Shown in pieces: positions 16,361 to 25,367 of a DNA stretch of 64,000 nucleotides; position 1 is the first letter of the stretch; each line of letters starts with the position of its first letter. The notes under the pieces were generated by a model. It did not search any database, had not been told where the DNA came from, and saw only the letters and a program-made list of their open reading frames with translations. This stretch comes from Arthrobacter sp. (GTDB lineage: Bacteria > Actinomycetota > Actinomycetes > Actinomycetales > Micrococcaceae). The position numbers and the translations under genes are program-made. Location of the stretch: the NCBI GenBank assembly GCA_031277795.1, contig JAITLQ010000007.1, positions 62,001 to 126,000 of the forward strand. The letters run 5' to 3'.

Positions 16361-17494
16361 TCAGCGCGGGGCCGGCTCATGGCGCGATGCCCGGGGCGAT
16401 GGGGCGAGCGCGGCCACGCGGTAGGAGATGCCGCGCGCCGAGCGGTCGAAGAGCAGGAAGAGGAGCGTCGCCAACGTCCACAGTGATGAGGCCGTGTCCA
16501 GCCAGGCGGGTCCCTGCGGGTTGGCGGCCTGGAGGCACACGAGCAGCGTGTACCCGCCGAGGCCGAAGGCCACGCGCAGGAGGGCCTGCCACAACGGCGC
16601 GCGGGAACCGTCGAGCCGCGCGGCGTCGATCCACACGCAGCGCTGGCCGAACGTGGTGCGGCGCGGGCCGAGGACGGGCACCAGCACCACCAGCAGGGGC
16701 AGCAGCCAGGCCGCGCCGGAGAGCCAGCGCAGGGCCGGTGCGGCGGGGGAGAGGACCCGCAGCACGAAGGGGTCGACCGCGAGCTGGGCCAGGAGGGCGG
16801 CGGCAAACGAGGCGGCGCCCACAAAGGCGAGGTCGAAGATCATGCCCCAGAGACGGCGCCCGCGGGTCACCGGACGGCGACGGGCCTGATCCTCGAGCTG
16901 CTGTGGGGTCTTGATCCAACCGAACAGCGGCGTGAGCGCGAGCAACACGCCGATCAGCGCCCCGAGCGTGTTGGTGATCAGGTCGCCCACGTCTGCCACG
17001 CGGTAGCGGCAGAAGAGGCCAAAGAGCCCCGTGTACTGCGTGGCCTCGATCGCCAGGGAGACGCCGAAACCGAAGAGGACGGTGGCGATGGGGTGCCAGC
17101 CGAGCAGTCGCACGCCGAGCACACCCAGCGGGATGAAGAGGAGCACGTTGAGGGCCAGCTGCCAGAACAGACCGGAATGCAGGCCGGCCGAGACGCCGTG
17201 GGCGAAGGCCTCGCGCAGTTCGTGCACCGGCCCCATCGGATCCAGGGCCAGCCCTCCCGTCCCGGCAGCGCAGGACGCGGCCTTGGAGACCGGCAGCGGG
17301 AGCATCGTGTAGGTGCCAATGGCCATCGCGTAGATGACCAGCCCCGCCGTGGCGACGGTGCGTCCCAGGCTCAGGGCGCCGAAGCGTCGGTACTGCAGGG
17401 CCAGGAGGAAGACCCCGGACACCGCGAGGGCGACGCCTCCGAAGAGGACGGCGACGAGGGCGGGCCAGAGGACGGGTGAGTCGAAAAGATCCAT
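16361..17494 (-). CDS. VanZ-like protein fused to RDD domain
   Basis: 377-residue membrane protein with two joined domains. The N-terminal half (about 1-205) has the VanZ pattern: TYTMLPLP after helix 2, NVLLFIPLGVLGVRLLGW, ATVLFGFGVSLAIEATQY and ADVGDLITNTLGALIG. The C-terminal half (about 215-370) looks like an RDD domain (GMIFDLAFVGAASF, FGQRCVWIDAARLDG, RVAFGLGGYTLLVC). VanZ confers low-level teicoplanin resistance in enterococci, but most family members have unknown roles. I chose ATG 17494 because TACACT lies 9 nt upstream on the coding strand (leaderless geometry); GTG 17503 would be immediately next to that box. Confidence 0.78.
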   Translation of the reverse strand: MDLFDSPVLWPALVAVLFGGVALAVSGVFLLALQYRRFGALSLGRTVATAGLVIYAMAIGTYTMLPLPVSKAASCAAGTGGLALDPMGPVHELREAFAHGVSAGLHSGLFWQLALNVLLFIPLGVLGVRLLGWHPIATVLFGFGVSLAIEATQYTGLFGLFCRYRVADVGDLITNTLGALIGVLLALTPLFGWIKTPQQLEDQARRRPVTRGRRLWGMIFDLAFVGAASFAAALLAQLAVDPFVLRVLSPAAPALRWLSGAAWLLPLLVVLVPVLGPRRTTFGQRCVWIDAARLDGSRAPLWQALLRVAFGLGGYTLLVCLQAANPQGPAWLDTASSLWTLATLLFLLFDRSARGISYRVAALAPSPRASRHEPAPR

Positions 17495-17610
17495 CGCGGT
17501 CACAGTGTAGGCGGGTCCTGCGGCAGGGTGGTCGCGACGCGAGAAGGATCACGCGGACCGGCCAGGAACCGCGCGAAACCGCCCGACGCCGGCCGGCGCG
17601 CCGGCGCCGC

Positions 17611-19182
17611 CTACCCGACGTCGTGCACGAGCAGCGCGACGGCCAGCGACGTCAGCGAGGCCGGGTCCTGCAGGCTCAGCCCCAGCTCCTCCTCGATCTT
17701 GGCGAGCCGGTGATAGACGGCGGGCCGGGAGAGGAAGAGCCGCTGGGCCACGCGTGCCTTGGCGCCCCCGGTCTCCACCATGGCGCGCACGAGCGCCAGG
17801 TCCTCCTCGCGCCCCGGAGCCGTCAGACCGCCCAGCTCGGCGGCGGCAAAGCGCCGCACGCGGGCGTCGTCGGCCAGCATGGCTACGAGGCCGGGCAGAC
17901 GCACATCGGCCGCCGTGAACCACGCCCGCCCGGGCTTCGCCCCGCGACCCAGGCGCTGCGCCGCCGCCGCGACGTGCCCGGCCTCCGCCAGGCCGGAGAA
18001 GGCCTCGAGCACGCTCGCCCCGGCGGGTCCCACGCCAATGAAGCGCGCGGGGCCGGTCGGGGAAGCGTCCCGGGCGCCGCGCCCGGCCAGGGCCGTGGCG
18101 ACGCGATCGAGCGTGGCGCCGCGCTGGGCCTTGGCGGAGGGGGCGAGGAGGACGGAGAGGGCGTCGGTTCCGGCGTGCCCCACGAGCGCCGTGGCGCCGA
18201 GCTGCTCGACGGCGTCCGCCAGCTCCGCGCGCAGCTCGCGTTCCTGCCGCGAGAGGGAGAGGGGATCGCCGTCCCCGGCATCGAGGCGGATGACGAGCGG
18301 GACCACGCGCCCCGCGGAGCGCAGGCCGAGCGAGGCGGCGCGCTGCTCCGCCGCCTCCTCGCCGGCGTTCCACGAGGCGAGCTCGGCGAGGAAGGCCGAA
18401 TGGGCCGACTGGGTCAGGTCTCGCGCGTCGCGCTCGGCCATGAGATGCAGCGCCAGGGCCTGGGCGGCGCGCTGGGCCACGTGGACGGCGGAGGCGTCCT
18501 CGCGCCCGGGCACCACGAGGCGGCCCCACGCGCTGTCCCGCACGGAGACCAGCTCGCGCACCCCGGCGCCGTCGCGCTCCTTCAAGGCGGCGGCGGCGAC
18601 GGCGGCCGGAGCCGTCCCGGTGCCCGGCACGTGGACGTGCAGCACCCGGCCGCTGGGGTCCTCCAGCAGCACGGTGGCCTCGAGCTCGCTCGCCGCGGCC
18701 GTGACGATGTCCTCGGCGGAGGCGTCCTTCAAGACGAGGTCGGTGAAGAGCTCGTGGATGCGCCGGCTGGCCTCGAGCTGTTCCATCTGCTCGGCCACGA
18801 TGAGGCGGTGCACGGCCTCGGTGAGCTCAACAAAGCGCACGCGCTGGTGGAGGATGACCACCGGCAGCCGGGTGCCGGCCGCCGCCCGCCGCAGCGCCGC
18901 CTGGGTCGGCTCGCGGCCCGGGGGGAGCTCCACGACGACTCCGGCGGCGCCGGCCCGTTCAAGATCCCGCAGCTGGGCCTCCGCCGCCTGCGGGTCGGCA
19001 CCCACGAGCAGGCCGGTGCTGAGGATGAGCTCCCCGCCCTGCAACAGGTCGGTCAGCTCCAGCTGCTCGGAGACGTGCACCCAGCGCACGGGGGTGTCGA
19101 GGGCCTCGAAGCCGGCGATGACCTCGGGGGAGCCGTCCCGGGCGACGGGCAGCTCGAGGATGGAGGCGACGGTGATGCGCAT
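17611..19182 (-). CDS. PucR-family transcriptional regulator of semialdehyde dehydrogenase/aminotransferase operon
   Basis: 523-residue PucR-type regulator. The N-terminal PucR domain (about 5-125) has VRWVHVSEQLELTDLLQGGELILSTG. The middle carries a GGDEF-like/CdaR sensory region. The C-terminal HTH has LALVRAMVETGGAKARVAQRLFLSRPAVYHRLAKIEEELG (split). It is divergent from mmsA and the omega-aminotransferase with 118 bp between starts, the arrangement of PucR-type regulators of beta-alanine and pyrimidine or GABA catabolism. It probably activates that operon in response to the amino acid (inference). It is distinct in sequence from the first PucR protein at 10-11.4 kb. Confidence 0.85.
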   Translation of the reverse strand: MRITVASILELPVARDGSPEVIAGFEALDTPVRWVHVSEQLELTDLLQGGELILSTGLLVGADPQAAEAQLRDLERAGAAGVVVELPPGREPTQAALRRAAAGTRLPVVILHQRVRFVELTEAVHRLIVAEQMEQLEASRRIHELFTDLVLKDASAEDIVTAAASELEATVLLEDPSGRVLHVHVPGTGTAPAAVAAAALKERDGAGVRELVSVRDSAWGRLVVPGREDASAVHVAQRAAQALALHLMAERDARDLTQSAHSAFLAELASWNAGEEAAEQRAASLGLRSAGRVVPLVIRLDAGDGDPLSLSRQERELRAELADAVEQLGATALVGHAGTDALSVLLAPSAKAQRGATLDRVATALAGRGARDASPTGPARFIGVGPAGASVLEAFSGLAEAGHVAAAAQRLGRGAKPGRAWFTAADVRLPGLVAMLADDARVRRFAAAELGGLTAPGREEDLALVRAMVETGGAKARVAQRLFLSRPAVYHRLAKIEEELGLSLQDPASLTSLAVALLVHDVG

Positions 19183-19300
19183 GAACACACTGTAAAGGCG
19201 AACAGGGAAAACGGTGACACTCTGCGGGTAGAAGTGCCGTGTTCCGCGCCACCAAAATGGAGGAAACACCGCAGCTTCCCCCTTCAGGAGAGAACCAAGC
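19183..19300. promoter_or_regulatory. divergent control region of pucR-type gene and mmsA
   Basis: 118-bp region between two divergent starts. A GTGTTCC element (about 19239-19245) and a GGAAACACC element (about 19260-19268) form an imperfect dyad, a possible PucR operator. AGGAGAG just upstream of 19301 is the mmsA ribosome site. Confidence 0.4.
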
Positions 19301-20803
19301 ATGAGCATCACGCAGCACTGGGTCGACGGCGCCGAGGCGTCCGAGGCCAACTCCCGCCTGGCCGACGTCACCAACCCGGCCACGGGCCGCGTCACGGGCC
19401 AGGTGGCCCTGGCCAGCACCGACTTCGTGAACGCCGCGGTGGCCTCCTCCTCCCAGGCCTTCAACACCTGGGGCACCACCTCCCTGGCCAAGCGCACGGC
19501 CATCGTGTTCAAGTTCCGCGAGCTGCTCAACGAGCGCAAGCCCGAGCTGGCCGCGATCATCACGGCCGAGCACGGCAAGGTCCTCGACGACGCCCTCGGC
19601 GAGATCTCCCGCGGCCAGGAGGTCGTGGAGGTCGCCTGCGGCGCCCCGCACCTGCTCAAGGGCGGCTACACCGAGAACGCCTCGACCAACGTCGACGTGC
19701 ACTCCAAGCGCCAGGCTCTGGGCCCCGTCGCGATCATCTCGCCCTTCAACTTCCCGGCCATGGTGCCGATGTGGTTCTTCCCCGTCGCCATCGCCGCCGG
19801 CAACACCGTCATCCTCAAGCCCTCCGAGAAGGACCCGAGCGCCGCCATCTGGATGGCCCAGCTCTGGAAGGAGGCCGGCCTGCCCGACGGCGTCTTCAAC
19901 GTCGTCAACGGCGACAAGGAGTCGGTCGACGCCCTCCTGGATCACCCCGACATCCAGTCGGTCTCCTTCGTCGGTTCCACCCCGATCGCCCAGTACGTCT
20001 ACGAGCGCGGCACGGCCAACGGCAAGCGCGTCCAGGCCCTCGGCGGCGCCAAGAACCACATGCTGGTCCTCCCGGACGCCGACCTCGACCTCGCCGCCGA
20101 CTCCGCCATCAACGCCGGCTTCGGCGCCGCCGGCGAGCGCTGCATGGCCATCTCCGCTGTGGTCGCCGTGGGCGAGATCGCCGACGAGCTCGTCGCCAAG
20201 ATCGCCGAGCGCGCCAAGAAGCTGCGCACGGGCGACGGCACCCGCGGCTGCGACATGGGCCCGCTCGTGACCTCCGCCCACCGCGACAAGGTGGCCGGCT
20301 ACATCGACGCCGGCATCGCCTCGGGCGCCACCCTCGCGGTGGACGGCCGCCCCGGCCAGGGCGCCGATCAGTTCGACGCGGACGGCGAGGGCTTCTTTGT
20401 TGGCCCCACGCTCTTCGACAACGTCACCGAGGACATGAGCATCTACCAGGACGAGATCTTTGGTCCCGTGCTGTCCGTGGTGCGCGTTGACTCCTACGAT
20501 GAAGGTCTGGACCTGATCAACCGCAACAAGTACGGCAACGGCACCGCCATCTTCACCAACGACGGCGGGGCGGCGCGCCGCTTCGAGGCCGAGGTGAAGG
20601 TCGGCATGATCGGCATCAACGTGCCGATCCCCGTGCCGATGGCCTACTACTCCTTCGGCGGCTGGAAGGCCTCGCTGTTCGGCGACACCCACGCCCACGG
20701 CACCGAGGGCTTCCACTTCTTCACCCGCGGCAAGGTCGTGACCACCCGTTGGGCCGACCCGAGCCACGGCGGCATCAACCTCGGCTTCCCCCAGAACGAC
20801 TGA
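19301..20803 (+). CDS. mmsA: CoA-acylating methylmalonate/malonate-semialdehyde dehydrogenase
   Basis: 500-residue aldehyde dehydrogenase of the MmsA/IolA branch. It converts malonate semialdehyde or methylmalonate semialdehyde to acetyl- or propionyl-CoA with NAD+ and CoA. The catalytic Cys281 lies in GERCMAISAVV. PFNFPAMVPMWFFP and the C-terminal YYSFGGWKASLFGD and GTEGFHFFTRGKVVTTRW motifs are specific to this branch. The conserved catalytic Glu of ordinary ALDHs is replaced by the GGAKNH segment, as usual in MmsA. It is followed 23 nt later by a class III aminotransferase. Together they would turn beta-alanine (or a related omega-amino acid) into acetyl-CoA. Confidence 0.92.
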   Translation: MSITQHWVDGAEASEANSRLADVTNPATGRVTGQVALASTDFVNAAVASSSQAFNTWGTTSLAKRTAIVFKFRELLNERKPELAAIITAEHGKVLDDALGEISRGQEVVEVACGAPHLLKGGYTENASTNVDVHSKRQALGPVAIISPFNFPAMVPMWFFPVAIAAGNTVILKPSEKDPSAAIWMAQLWKEAGLPDGVFNVVNGDKESVDALLDHPDIQSVSFVGSTPIAQYVYERGTANGKRVQALGGAKNHMLVLPDADLDLAADSAINAGFGAAGERCMAISAVVAVGEIADELVAKIAERAKKLRTGDGTRGCDMGPLVTSAHRDKVAGYIDAGIASGATLAVDGRPGQGADQFDADGEGFFVGPTLFDNVTEDMSIYQDEIFGPVLSVVRVDSYDEGLDLINRNKYGNGTAIFTNDGGAARRFEAEVKVGMIGINVPIPVPMAYYSFGGWKASLFGDTHAHGTEGFHFFTRGKVVTTRWADPSHGGINLGFPQND

Positions 20804-20826
20804 GCGCTCAGGAAGGCACCCACACC

Positions 20827-22197
20827 ATGACGGCATCGATCGACACCGGCGTCAGCGAGGAACTCCTCGCGCAGGGCCGCCGCGCCTACGAGCTCGACCG
20901 CGAGCACGTGTTCCACTCCTGGCAGGCCCAGGGCCCGTTCAAGCCCATGACCATCGTCAAGACGGAGGGCTCCTACGTCTGGGACGGCGAGGGCACGCGC
21001 CTCATCGACCTCTCCAGCCAGCTGGTCAACACCAACATCGGCCACCAGCATCCCAAGGTCGTTGCGGCGATCCAGGAGCAGGCGGCGCAGATCTGCACCA
21101 TCGCCCCGCAGCACGTGAACACCGCGCGCTCCGAGGCGGCCCGCCTCATCGCCGAGCGCACGCCGGGCGACCTCAACCACATCTTCTTCACCAACGGTGG
21201 CGCCGATGCGGTGGAGCACGCCGTGCGCATGGCCCGCCTGCACACGGGCCGCCAGAAGGTGCTTTCGGCCTACCGCAGCTACCACGGTGGCACGCAGCTG
21301 GCCGTGAACATCACGGGCGACCCGCGCCGCTTCGACTCGGACTATTCCTCCGAGGGCGTGGTGCACTTCATGCCGGCGTACACCTACCGCTCCTACTTCG
21401 GCTCGGAGACCCCCGAGCAGGAGACCGAGCGCGCACTGCGTCACCTCGAGGACATGATCACGCTCGAGGGCCCGCGCAACATCGCGGCGCTCATCCTCGA
21501 GTCGGTGCCGGGCACGGCGGGCATCTACGCCCCGCCGCCGGGCTACCTGGAGGGCGTGCGCGAGCTCACCGCCAAGTACGGGATCGTCTACATCGCCGAC
21601 GAGGTCATGGCCGGCTTCGGCCGCACCGGCACTTGGTTCGCGGTGGAGAACTTCAACGTGACCCCCGACCTCATGACCTTCGCGAAGGGCGTGAACTCGG
21701 GCTACGTGCCGCTGGGCGGCGTGGCGATCTCCGATGCCATCTTCGAGACCTTCCGCGATCGCGTCTACCAGGGCGGCCTGACCTACTCGGGTCACCCGCT
21801 CGCCTCTGCCGCCGCCGTCGCCACCATCACGGCGATGGAGGAGGAGAGCATGGTCGCCAACGCCGAGCGCCTCGGCCGCGAGATCATCGGCCCGCGCCTG
21901 CAGGAGATGAAGGCCAAGCACCCCAGCATCGGCGACGTCCGCGGCCTGGGCTGCTTCTGGGCCATCGAGCTCGTCAAGGACGCCGAGTCCAAGGAGCCCA
22001 TGGCCGCCTACGGTGGCTCCTCGCCGGAGATGAACGAGCTCGTGGCCGCCATCAAGGCCGGCGGCGTCCTCCCGTTCGCCAACTTCAACCGCATCCACGT
22101 GGTGCCGGCGCTCAACATCTCCGATGAGCTGCTGATCCAGGGCCTCGACGTCATCGACGAGGCGCTGAACATCACCGACAAGTACGTCACGGCCTAA
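20827..22197 (+). CDS. class III omega-amino acid:pyruvate aminotransferase
   Basis: 456-residue PLP enzyme of the class III aminotransferases. The Schiff-base lysine is Lys287 in TFAKGVNSGYVPLGG. The PLP phosphate segment is TNGGADAVEHAVRMAR, and IADEVMAGFGRTG holds the Asp that contacts the pyridine nitrogen. A likely reaction is transamination of beta-alanine (or another omega-amino acid) with pyruvate to malonate semialdehyde, feeding the dehydrogenase encoded just upstream. AGGAAGG precedes the ATG at 20827. GABA, taurine or putrescine as substrate cannot be excluded. The gene ends before a 25-bp perfect hairpin. Confidence 0.87.
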   Translation: MTASIDTGVSEELLAQGRRAYELDREHVFHSWQAQGPFKPMTIVKTEGSYVWDGEGTRLIDLSSQLVNTNIGHQHPKVVAAIQEQAAQICTIAPQHVNTARSEAARLIAERTPGDLNHIFFTNGGADAVEHAVRMARLHTGRQKVLSAYRSYHGGTQLAVNITGDPRRFDSDYSSEGVVHFMPAYTYRSYFGSETPEQETERALRHLEDMITLEGPRNIAALILESVPGTAGIYAPPPGYLEGVRELTAKYGIVYIADEVMAGFGRTGTWFAVENFNVTPDLMTFAKGVNSGYVPLGGVAISDAIFETFRDRVYQGGLTYSGHPLASAAAVATITAMEEESMVANAERLGREIIGPRLQEMKAKHPSIGDVRGLGCFWAIELVKDAESKEPMAAYGGSSPEMNELVAAIKAGGVLPFANFNRIHVVPALNISDELLIQGLDVIDEALNITDKYVTA

Positions 22198-22214
22198 CGG
22201 CCGCGGCCAACGTT

Positions 22215-22268
22215 CGACGGCGCCCGCTCACGGTGAGCTGACAAGCTCACCGTGAGCGGGCGCCGTCG
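22215..22268 (+). terminator. 25-bp perfect hairpin terminator
   Basis: Perfect 25-bp stem (22215-22239 with 22244-22268) with a GACA loop, 17 nt after the aminotransferase stop. The arm starts CGACGGCGCCCGCTC, matching the hairpin at 4960, and the far end continues into TGCA, giving the TGCACGACGG variant of the intergenic repeat. Confidence 0.85.
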
Positions 22269-22309
22269 TGCATTCAGGGCCCGCTGGGCCCCGGCGCTAC
22301 CCTGGCCAG

Positions 22310-23068
22310 GTGTCGCTCTCCCTCCTGCTGCTCACCCTCTTGCTCTTGATCGTGGGCGCCTTGGCCCAGCGCATCGCGGGCCTCGGCTTCGCCATGGTGG
22401 TCTCGCCGTTCCTGGTGCTGGCCCTCGGCCCGCATCACGGGGTCGTGCTCGTGAACCTCTGCGGCGTCTTCTCCTCGCTGTTGATCATTCATCACGTGTG
22501 GAAGAACATCCGCTGGCGGCCGTTCGTGTGGCTCATCGTGCCGGCGCTGATCGGTTCGCTGCCCGGTTCCTTCCTGGCCAACGCCCTCCCCTCGGGCCCG
22601 CTCAGCATCATCGTCGGCGTCATGGTGCTGCTGGCCCTCGGCACCACGGCGGTGCTCACCAGGAAGGGGCACGTCCTGGCCGACGCCGGGCCCCATCGCG
22701 GCGTGGCCGGGCTCTTCGCCGGCTTCACGAACTCGCTCTCCGGCGTGGGCGGCCCCGTGCTTACGGCCTACGCCGAGCTCACGCGCTGGCCCCAGCGCGA
22801 CTTTGCCGCGACCCTGCAGCCCTTCTTCATCATCACCGGCTCGTTCTCCGCCGCGACCAAGGTCATCGCCGACCCCACCACCCTCCCGGTCTTCGAGTGG
22901 TGGCAGTGGCTGCTCCTGGCGGTGGCGATCGTGCTTGGCGTGCAGATCGGCAACCGCCTGGCGCCCAAGGTGCACGATCGCCTGGCGCGCCGCCTCGTGT
23001 TGCTCCTCGCGGTGGTGGGCGCCGTCACGGCCGTGGTCAAGGGCATCGTCGACATCGTCGGGGCCTAG
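22310..23068 (+). CDS. TauE/SafE family sulfite/anion exporter-like permease
   Basis: 252-residue membrane protein with about eight helices and the internal duplication of the TauE/SafE (DUF81) family. Visible pieces are AQRIAGLGFAMVVSPFLVL at helix 1, ALPSGPLSIIVGVMVLLALG, and the second-half signature GFTNSLSGVGGPVLTAYAELTRW. Members export sulfite, sulfoacetate or other organic anions; the substrate here is unknown. I chose GTG 22310 because TACCCT at 22298-22303 stands 6 nt upstream (leaderless). The earlier in-frame GTG/ATG near 22268 lies in the preceding terminator hairpin. It is a single-gene unit before DUF6350. Confidence 0.85.
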   Translation: MSLSLLLLTLLLLIVGALAQRIAGLGFAMVVSPFLVLALGPHHGVVLVNLCGVFSSLLIIHHVWKNIRWRPFVWLIVPALIGSLPGSFLANALPSGPLSIIVGVMVLLALGTTAVLTRKGHVLADAGPHRGVAGLFAGFTNSLSGVGGPVLTAYAELTRWPQRDFAATLQPFFIITGSFSAATKVIADPTTLPVFEWWQWLLLAVAIVLGVQIGNRLAPKVHDRLARRLVLLLAVVGAVTAVVKGIVDIVGA

Positions 23069-23208
23069 CCGGCTCCAGTCGGCGTGCGCGCGGGGCGGCT
23101 CCCCGCCCGCCCGCCGTGCCTGCCGCGCGCGCGGCCCGCGCGGTGGCACCATGGAGGGGACGCGGCGCGAGCCGCACCGATCCCTTTCCCCCCACGAGAG
23201 CGTTTGTC

Positions 23209-24639
23209 ATGACCCCGCCGCGCCCCCGCCGTACCGACGCCGCCGCCCAGGCGGACGCTGCGCCGGAGGGGCGCGCCCGCGCGGGCCAGGGCGCCGGGGA
23301 GGCGCCGGGAGCGCCGGGAGCACCGGAAGCGGAGCGCCCCTCCCTGACGACCCGCACGCGCGAGCGCCTGAACGCGTTCCGCTCCGGGCTCCAGGAGGGG
23401 CTGCCCTTCCCCCTGTGGTGCCAGGGCGCCCTCGAGGCCCTTCAGGTCCTGCTCATCACCGTGCTCGTCACCCTCGTCCCCGCCCTCGCGGCGTGGGCCA
23501 GCGGGGCCTGGGCCGAGAAGAACTGGGTCGACGCCAGCGTGATCGGCGGGCAGTGGTGGCTCAGCGCGCACGGCGTGCCGCTGCTGCGCTCGGCCGACGC
23601 CGCCGGGGGACCTGGCACCCTGTGGTTCGTCCCGCTCGGCCTGAGCCTCGCCACCCTCGCCCTGGCGTGGCGCGCCGGTCGCCGCCTGGCCAGGGCCTCG
23701 TGGTCGCACCAGCTGTGGCAGGGCATCGCCGGGGCGGCCATCGTGTACGCCGTGGGCGGCGCCGTGATCGGCCTCCTGGCCCGCTCGGCCGAGTCCTCGG
23801 CGCCCTGGTGGGCCGCCGCGCTCATCCCGTTGATCCCGGTGCTCCTGGGCCTCGTGGCCGGCGCGCGCCGCGAGGCGGGCAGCTTCGGCCGGCTGATCGG
23901 CGTCGACGCGGCGGACCGCATCCGCCGCGCGAGCCAGTACTCGCGCTGGGCCGGTTCCTATGTGTGGGCCGTGGTCCGCGCCGGGCTCATCGGCTGGATG
24001 TGCGCCTTTGCCCTGGCCGCTGTGCTGCTCGTGGTCCGCCTGGCCCTGCAGTGGGTCGACGTCGTCAACGTGGCCCTCGAGCTGGCTCCGGGCGCCGTGG
24101 GCGGCGCGGTGCTGGCCGCCGGCCAGGCGGCATACCTGCCCAACCTTGCGCTGTGGACGCTGTCCTGGATCAGCGGCGGCGGCTTCAGCGTGGGCACCGG
24201 CGCCTCGTTCTCACCGTTCGAGGCGCACGCCGGCCCCCTGCCCTCCTTCCCCTTGGCCGCTGCCCTGCCCTCCGACCTCGTGGGCGCGTGGTGGCTGCTC
24301 GCCGTGCCCGTCGTGGCCGGCATCGTGGCCGGCTGGTGGTTCCTGCGCGAGGGAGAGAACCACCTCGAGGAATCCCTGCAGCTGCGCTTCGGCCCGCGCT
24401 GGCTGGCGCTCTCGGCCTCGACCCTCCTGCTCGGCCTGTTCGTCGGGGCCGTGGCCGGCCTCGTCTCGGTGCTCGGCTCCCTCCTGGCCTCCGGCTCGTG
24501 GGGGATCGGCCAGTACACCGACCTTGGCCCCCACGTGTGGCTCACCGGATTGCTGCTCACGCTCGAGGTGGGCGTCGGCACCATGCTCGGCTACCTCATC
24601 GCGCCGCTCTTCGAACGCGATCCGGTGCTTGACGCGTAG
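23209..24639 (+). CDS. DUF6350 family multi-pass membrane protein
   Basis: 476-residue protein with an Ala/Pro/Arg-rich N-terminal tail of about 50 residues followed by ten or so membrane helices. The opening GLPFPLWCQGALEALQVLL and the spaced ALWTLSWISGGGFSVGTGASFSPF (split) with repeated Gly/aromatic clusters match what I know of the actinobacterial DUF6350 family. These genes usually stand just upstream of purN, as here (47-bp gap). A role in cell division or envelope has been proposed for relatives but not shown for this one. The ATG at 23209 was chosen as the first after a 140-bp GC-rich gap. Confidence 0.8.
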   Translation: MTPPRPRRTDAAAQADAAPEGRARAGQGAGEAPGAPGAPEAERPSLTTRTRERLNAFRSGLQEGLPFPLWCQGALEALQVLLITVLVTLVPALAAWASGAWAEKNWVDASVIGGQWWLSAHGVPLLRSADAAGGPGTLWFVPLGLSLATLALAWRAGRRLARASWSHQLWQGIAGAAIVYAVGGAVIGLLARSAESSAPWWAAALIPLIPVLLGLVAGARREAGSFGRLIGVDAADRIRRASQYSRWAGSYVWAVVRAGLIGWMCAFALAAVLLVVRLALQWVDVVNVALELAPGAVGGAVLAAGQAAYLPNLALWTLSWISGGGFSVGTGASFSPFEAHAGPLPSFPLAAALPSDLVGAWWLLAVPVVAGIVAGWWFLREGENHLEESLQLRFGPRWLALSASTLLLGLFVGAVAGLVSVLGSLLASGSWGIGQYTDLGPHVWLTGLLLTLEVGVGTMLGYLIAPLFERDPVLDA

Positions 24640-24686
24640 GCGACACGCTCGCCCGGCGCGCGCCGCCGCCTCGATAGACTGGCGCC

Positions 24687-25271
24687 ATGCGCGTAGTTGC
24701 CCTCGTCTCCGGTGGTGGGACCAATCTGCAGGCCGTTCTCGACGCCGTGGCCAACGGCTCCCTGACCGGGGTTGAGGTGCTGGCCGTGGGCGCCGATCTG
24801 CCCGGCACCGGGGGAGTGGAGCGCGGGGAGGCCGCCGGCGCCACCGGTTTCGTCGTCTCTCCGGCGCAGTACTCCTCGCGCGCGGACTGGGACGCGGCGC
24901 TGGCCGAGGCCGTCGCCTCCTTCGAGCCGGATCTGGTGCTCTCCAGCGGCTTCATGCGCATCCTCGGCGAGCCCTTCTTGAACCGCTTCGGCGGGCGCAT
25001 CATGAACACGCACCCCGCCCTGCTTCCCTCCTTCCCCGGCGCCCACGGCGTGCGGGACGCCCTGGCCTACGGCGTGAAGGTCACGGGCTGCACGGTGCAC
25101 TGGGTGGACGCCGGCGTGGACACGGGGCCTATCGTGGCCCAGCGCGCCGTGGAAATCCTCGAGGGCGAGACCGAGGAGGCGCTGCACGAGCGCATCAAGG
25201 TCGCCGAGCGCGAGCTCCTCGTCGCGACCCTGGCCCGCCTGGCCGCCGGGGAACTGCCCTTCCCCGCCTGA
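24687..25271 (+). CDS. purN: phosphoribosylglycinamide formyltransferase PurN
   Basis: 194-residue GAR transformylase: transfers formyl from 10-formyl-THF to GAR in step 3 of purine synthesis. The catalytic triad is visible as Asn107 and His109 in MNTHPALLPSFPGAHG and Asp145 in VDAGVDTGP. The N-terminal SGGGTNLQA binds the GAR phosphate. The promoter is unusually compact: TAGACT at 24675-24680 ends 6 nt before the ATG, so the mRNA probably begins at the start codon. In many relatives purH follows directly; here about 3.8 kb of other genes lie between. Confidence 0.93.
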   Translation: MRVVALVSGGGTNLQAVLDAVANGSLTGVEVLAVGADLPGTGGVERGEAAGATGFVVSPAQYSSRADWDAALAEAVASFEPDLVLSSGFMRILGEPFLNRFGGRIMNTHPALLPSFPGAHGVRDALAYGVKVTGCTVHWVDAGVDTGPIVAQRAVEILEGETEEALHERIKVAERELLVATLARLAAGELPFPA

Positions 25272-25293
25272 GCGCCCGGCCAACGCCCTGACC

Positions 25294-25341
25294 ACGACGC
25301 CGCCCGCGCCCCTTCTGCGAAAGGGGCGCGGGCGGCGTCGT
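25294..25341. terminator. 21-bp perfect hairpin, bidirectional
   Basis: 25294-25314 pairs with 25321-25341 around a CTGCGA loop, between convergent purN and the MFS gene. The stem contains the GACGCCGCCCGC form of the intergenic repeat. Confidence 0.85.
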
Positions 25342-25345
25342 TCAG

Positions 25346-25362
25346 TGCCCGACGGCGGGCGG
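25346..25362. repeat. intergenic repeat motif TGCCCGACGGCGGGCGG
   Basis: 17-bp copy of the dispersed motif, identical to 30860-30876, placed just after the purN terminator and before the stop of the convergent MFS gene. Confidence 0.8.
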
Positions 25363-25367
25363 CCGGC

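Noticed and set aside
17476-20490. 1004-codon open frame on the plus strand
   Set aside because: It runs antisense through the PucR gene and out of frame through mmsA; the composition is Arg/Gly-rich as expected for a shadow of GC-rich coding DNA.
22268-22309. Earlier GTG start for the TauE/SafE gene
   Set aside because: It lies on the last bases of the preceding terminator hairpin and upstream of the -10 box at 22298-22303; GTG 22310 fits a leaderless mRNA.
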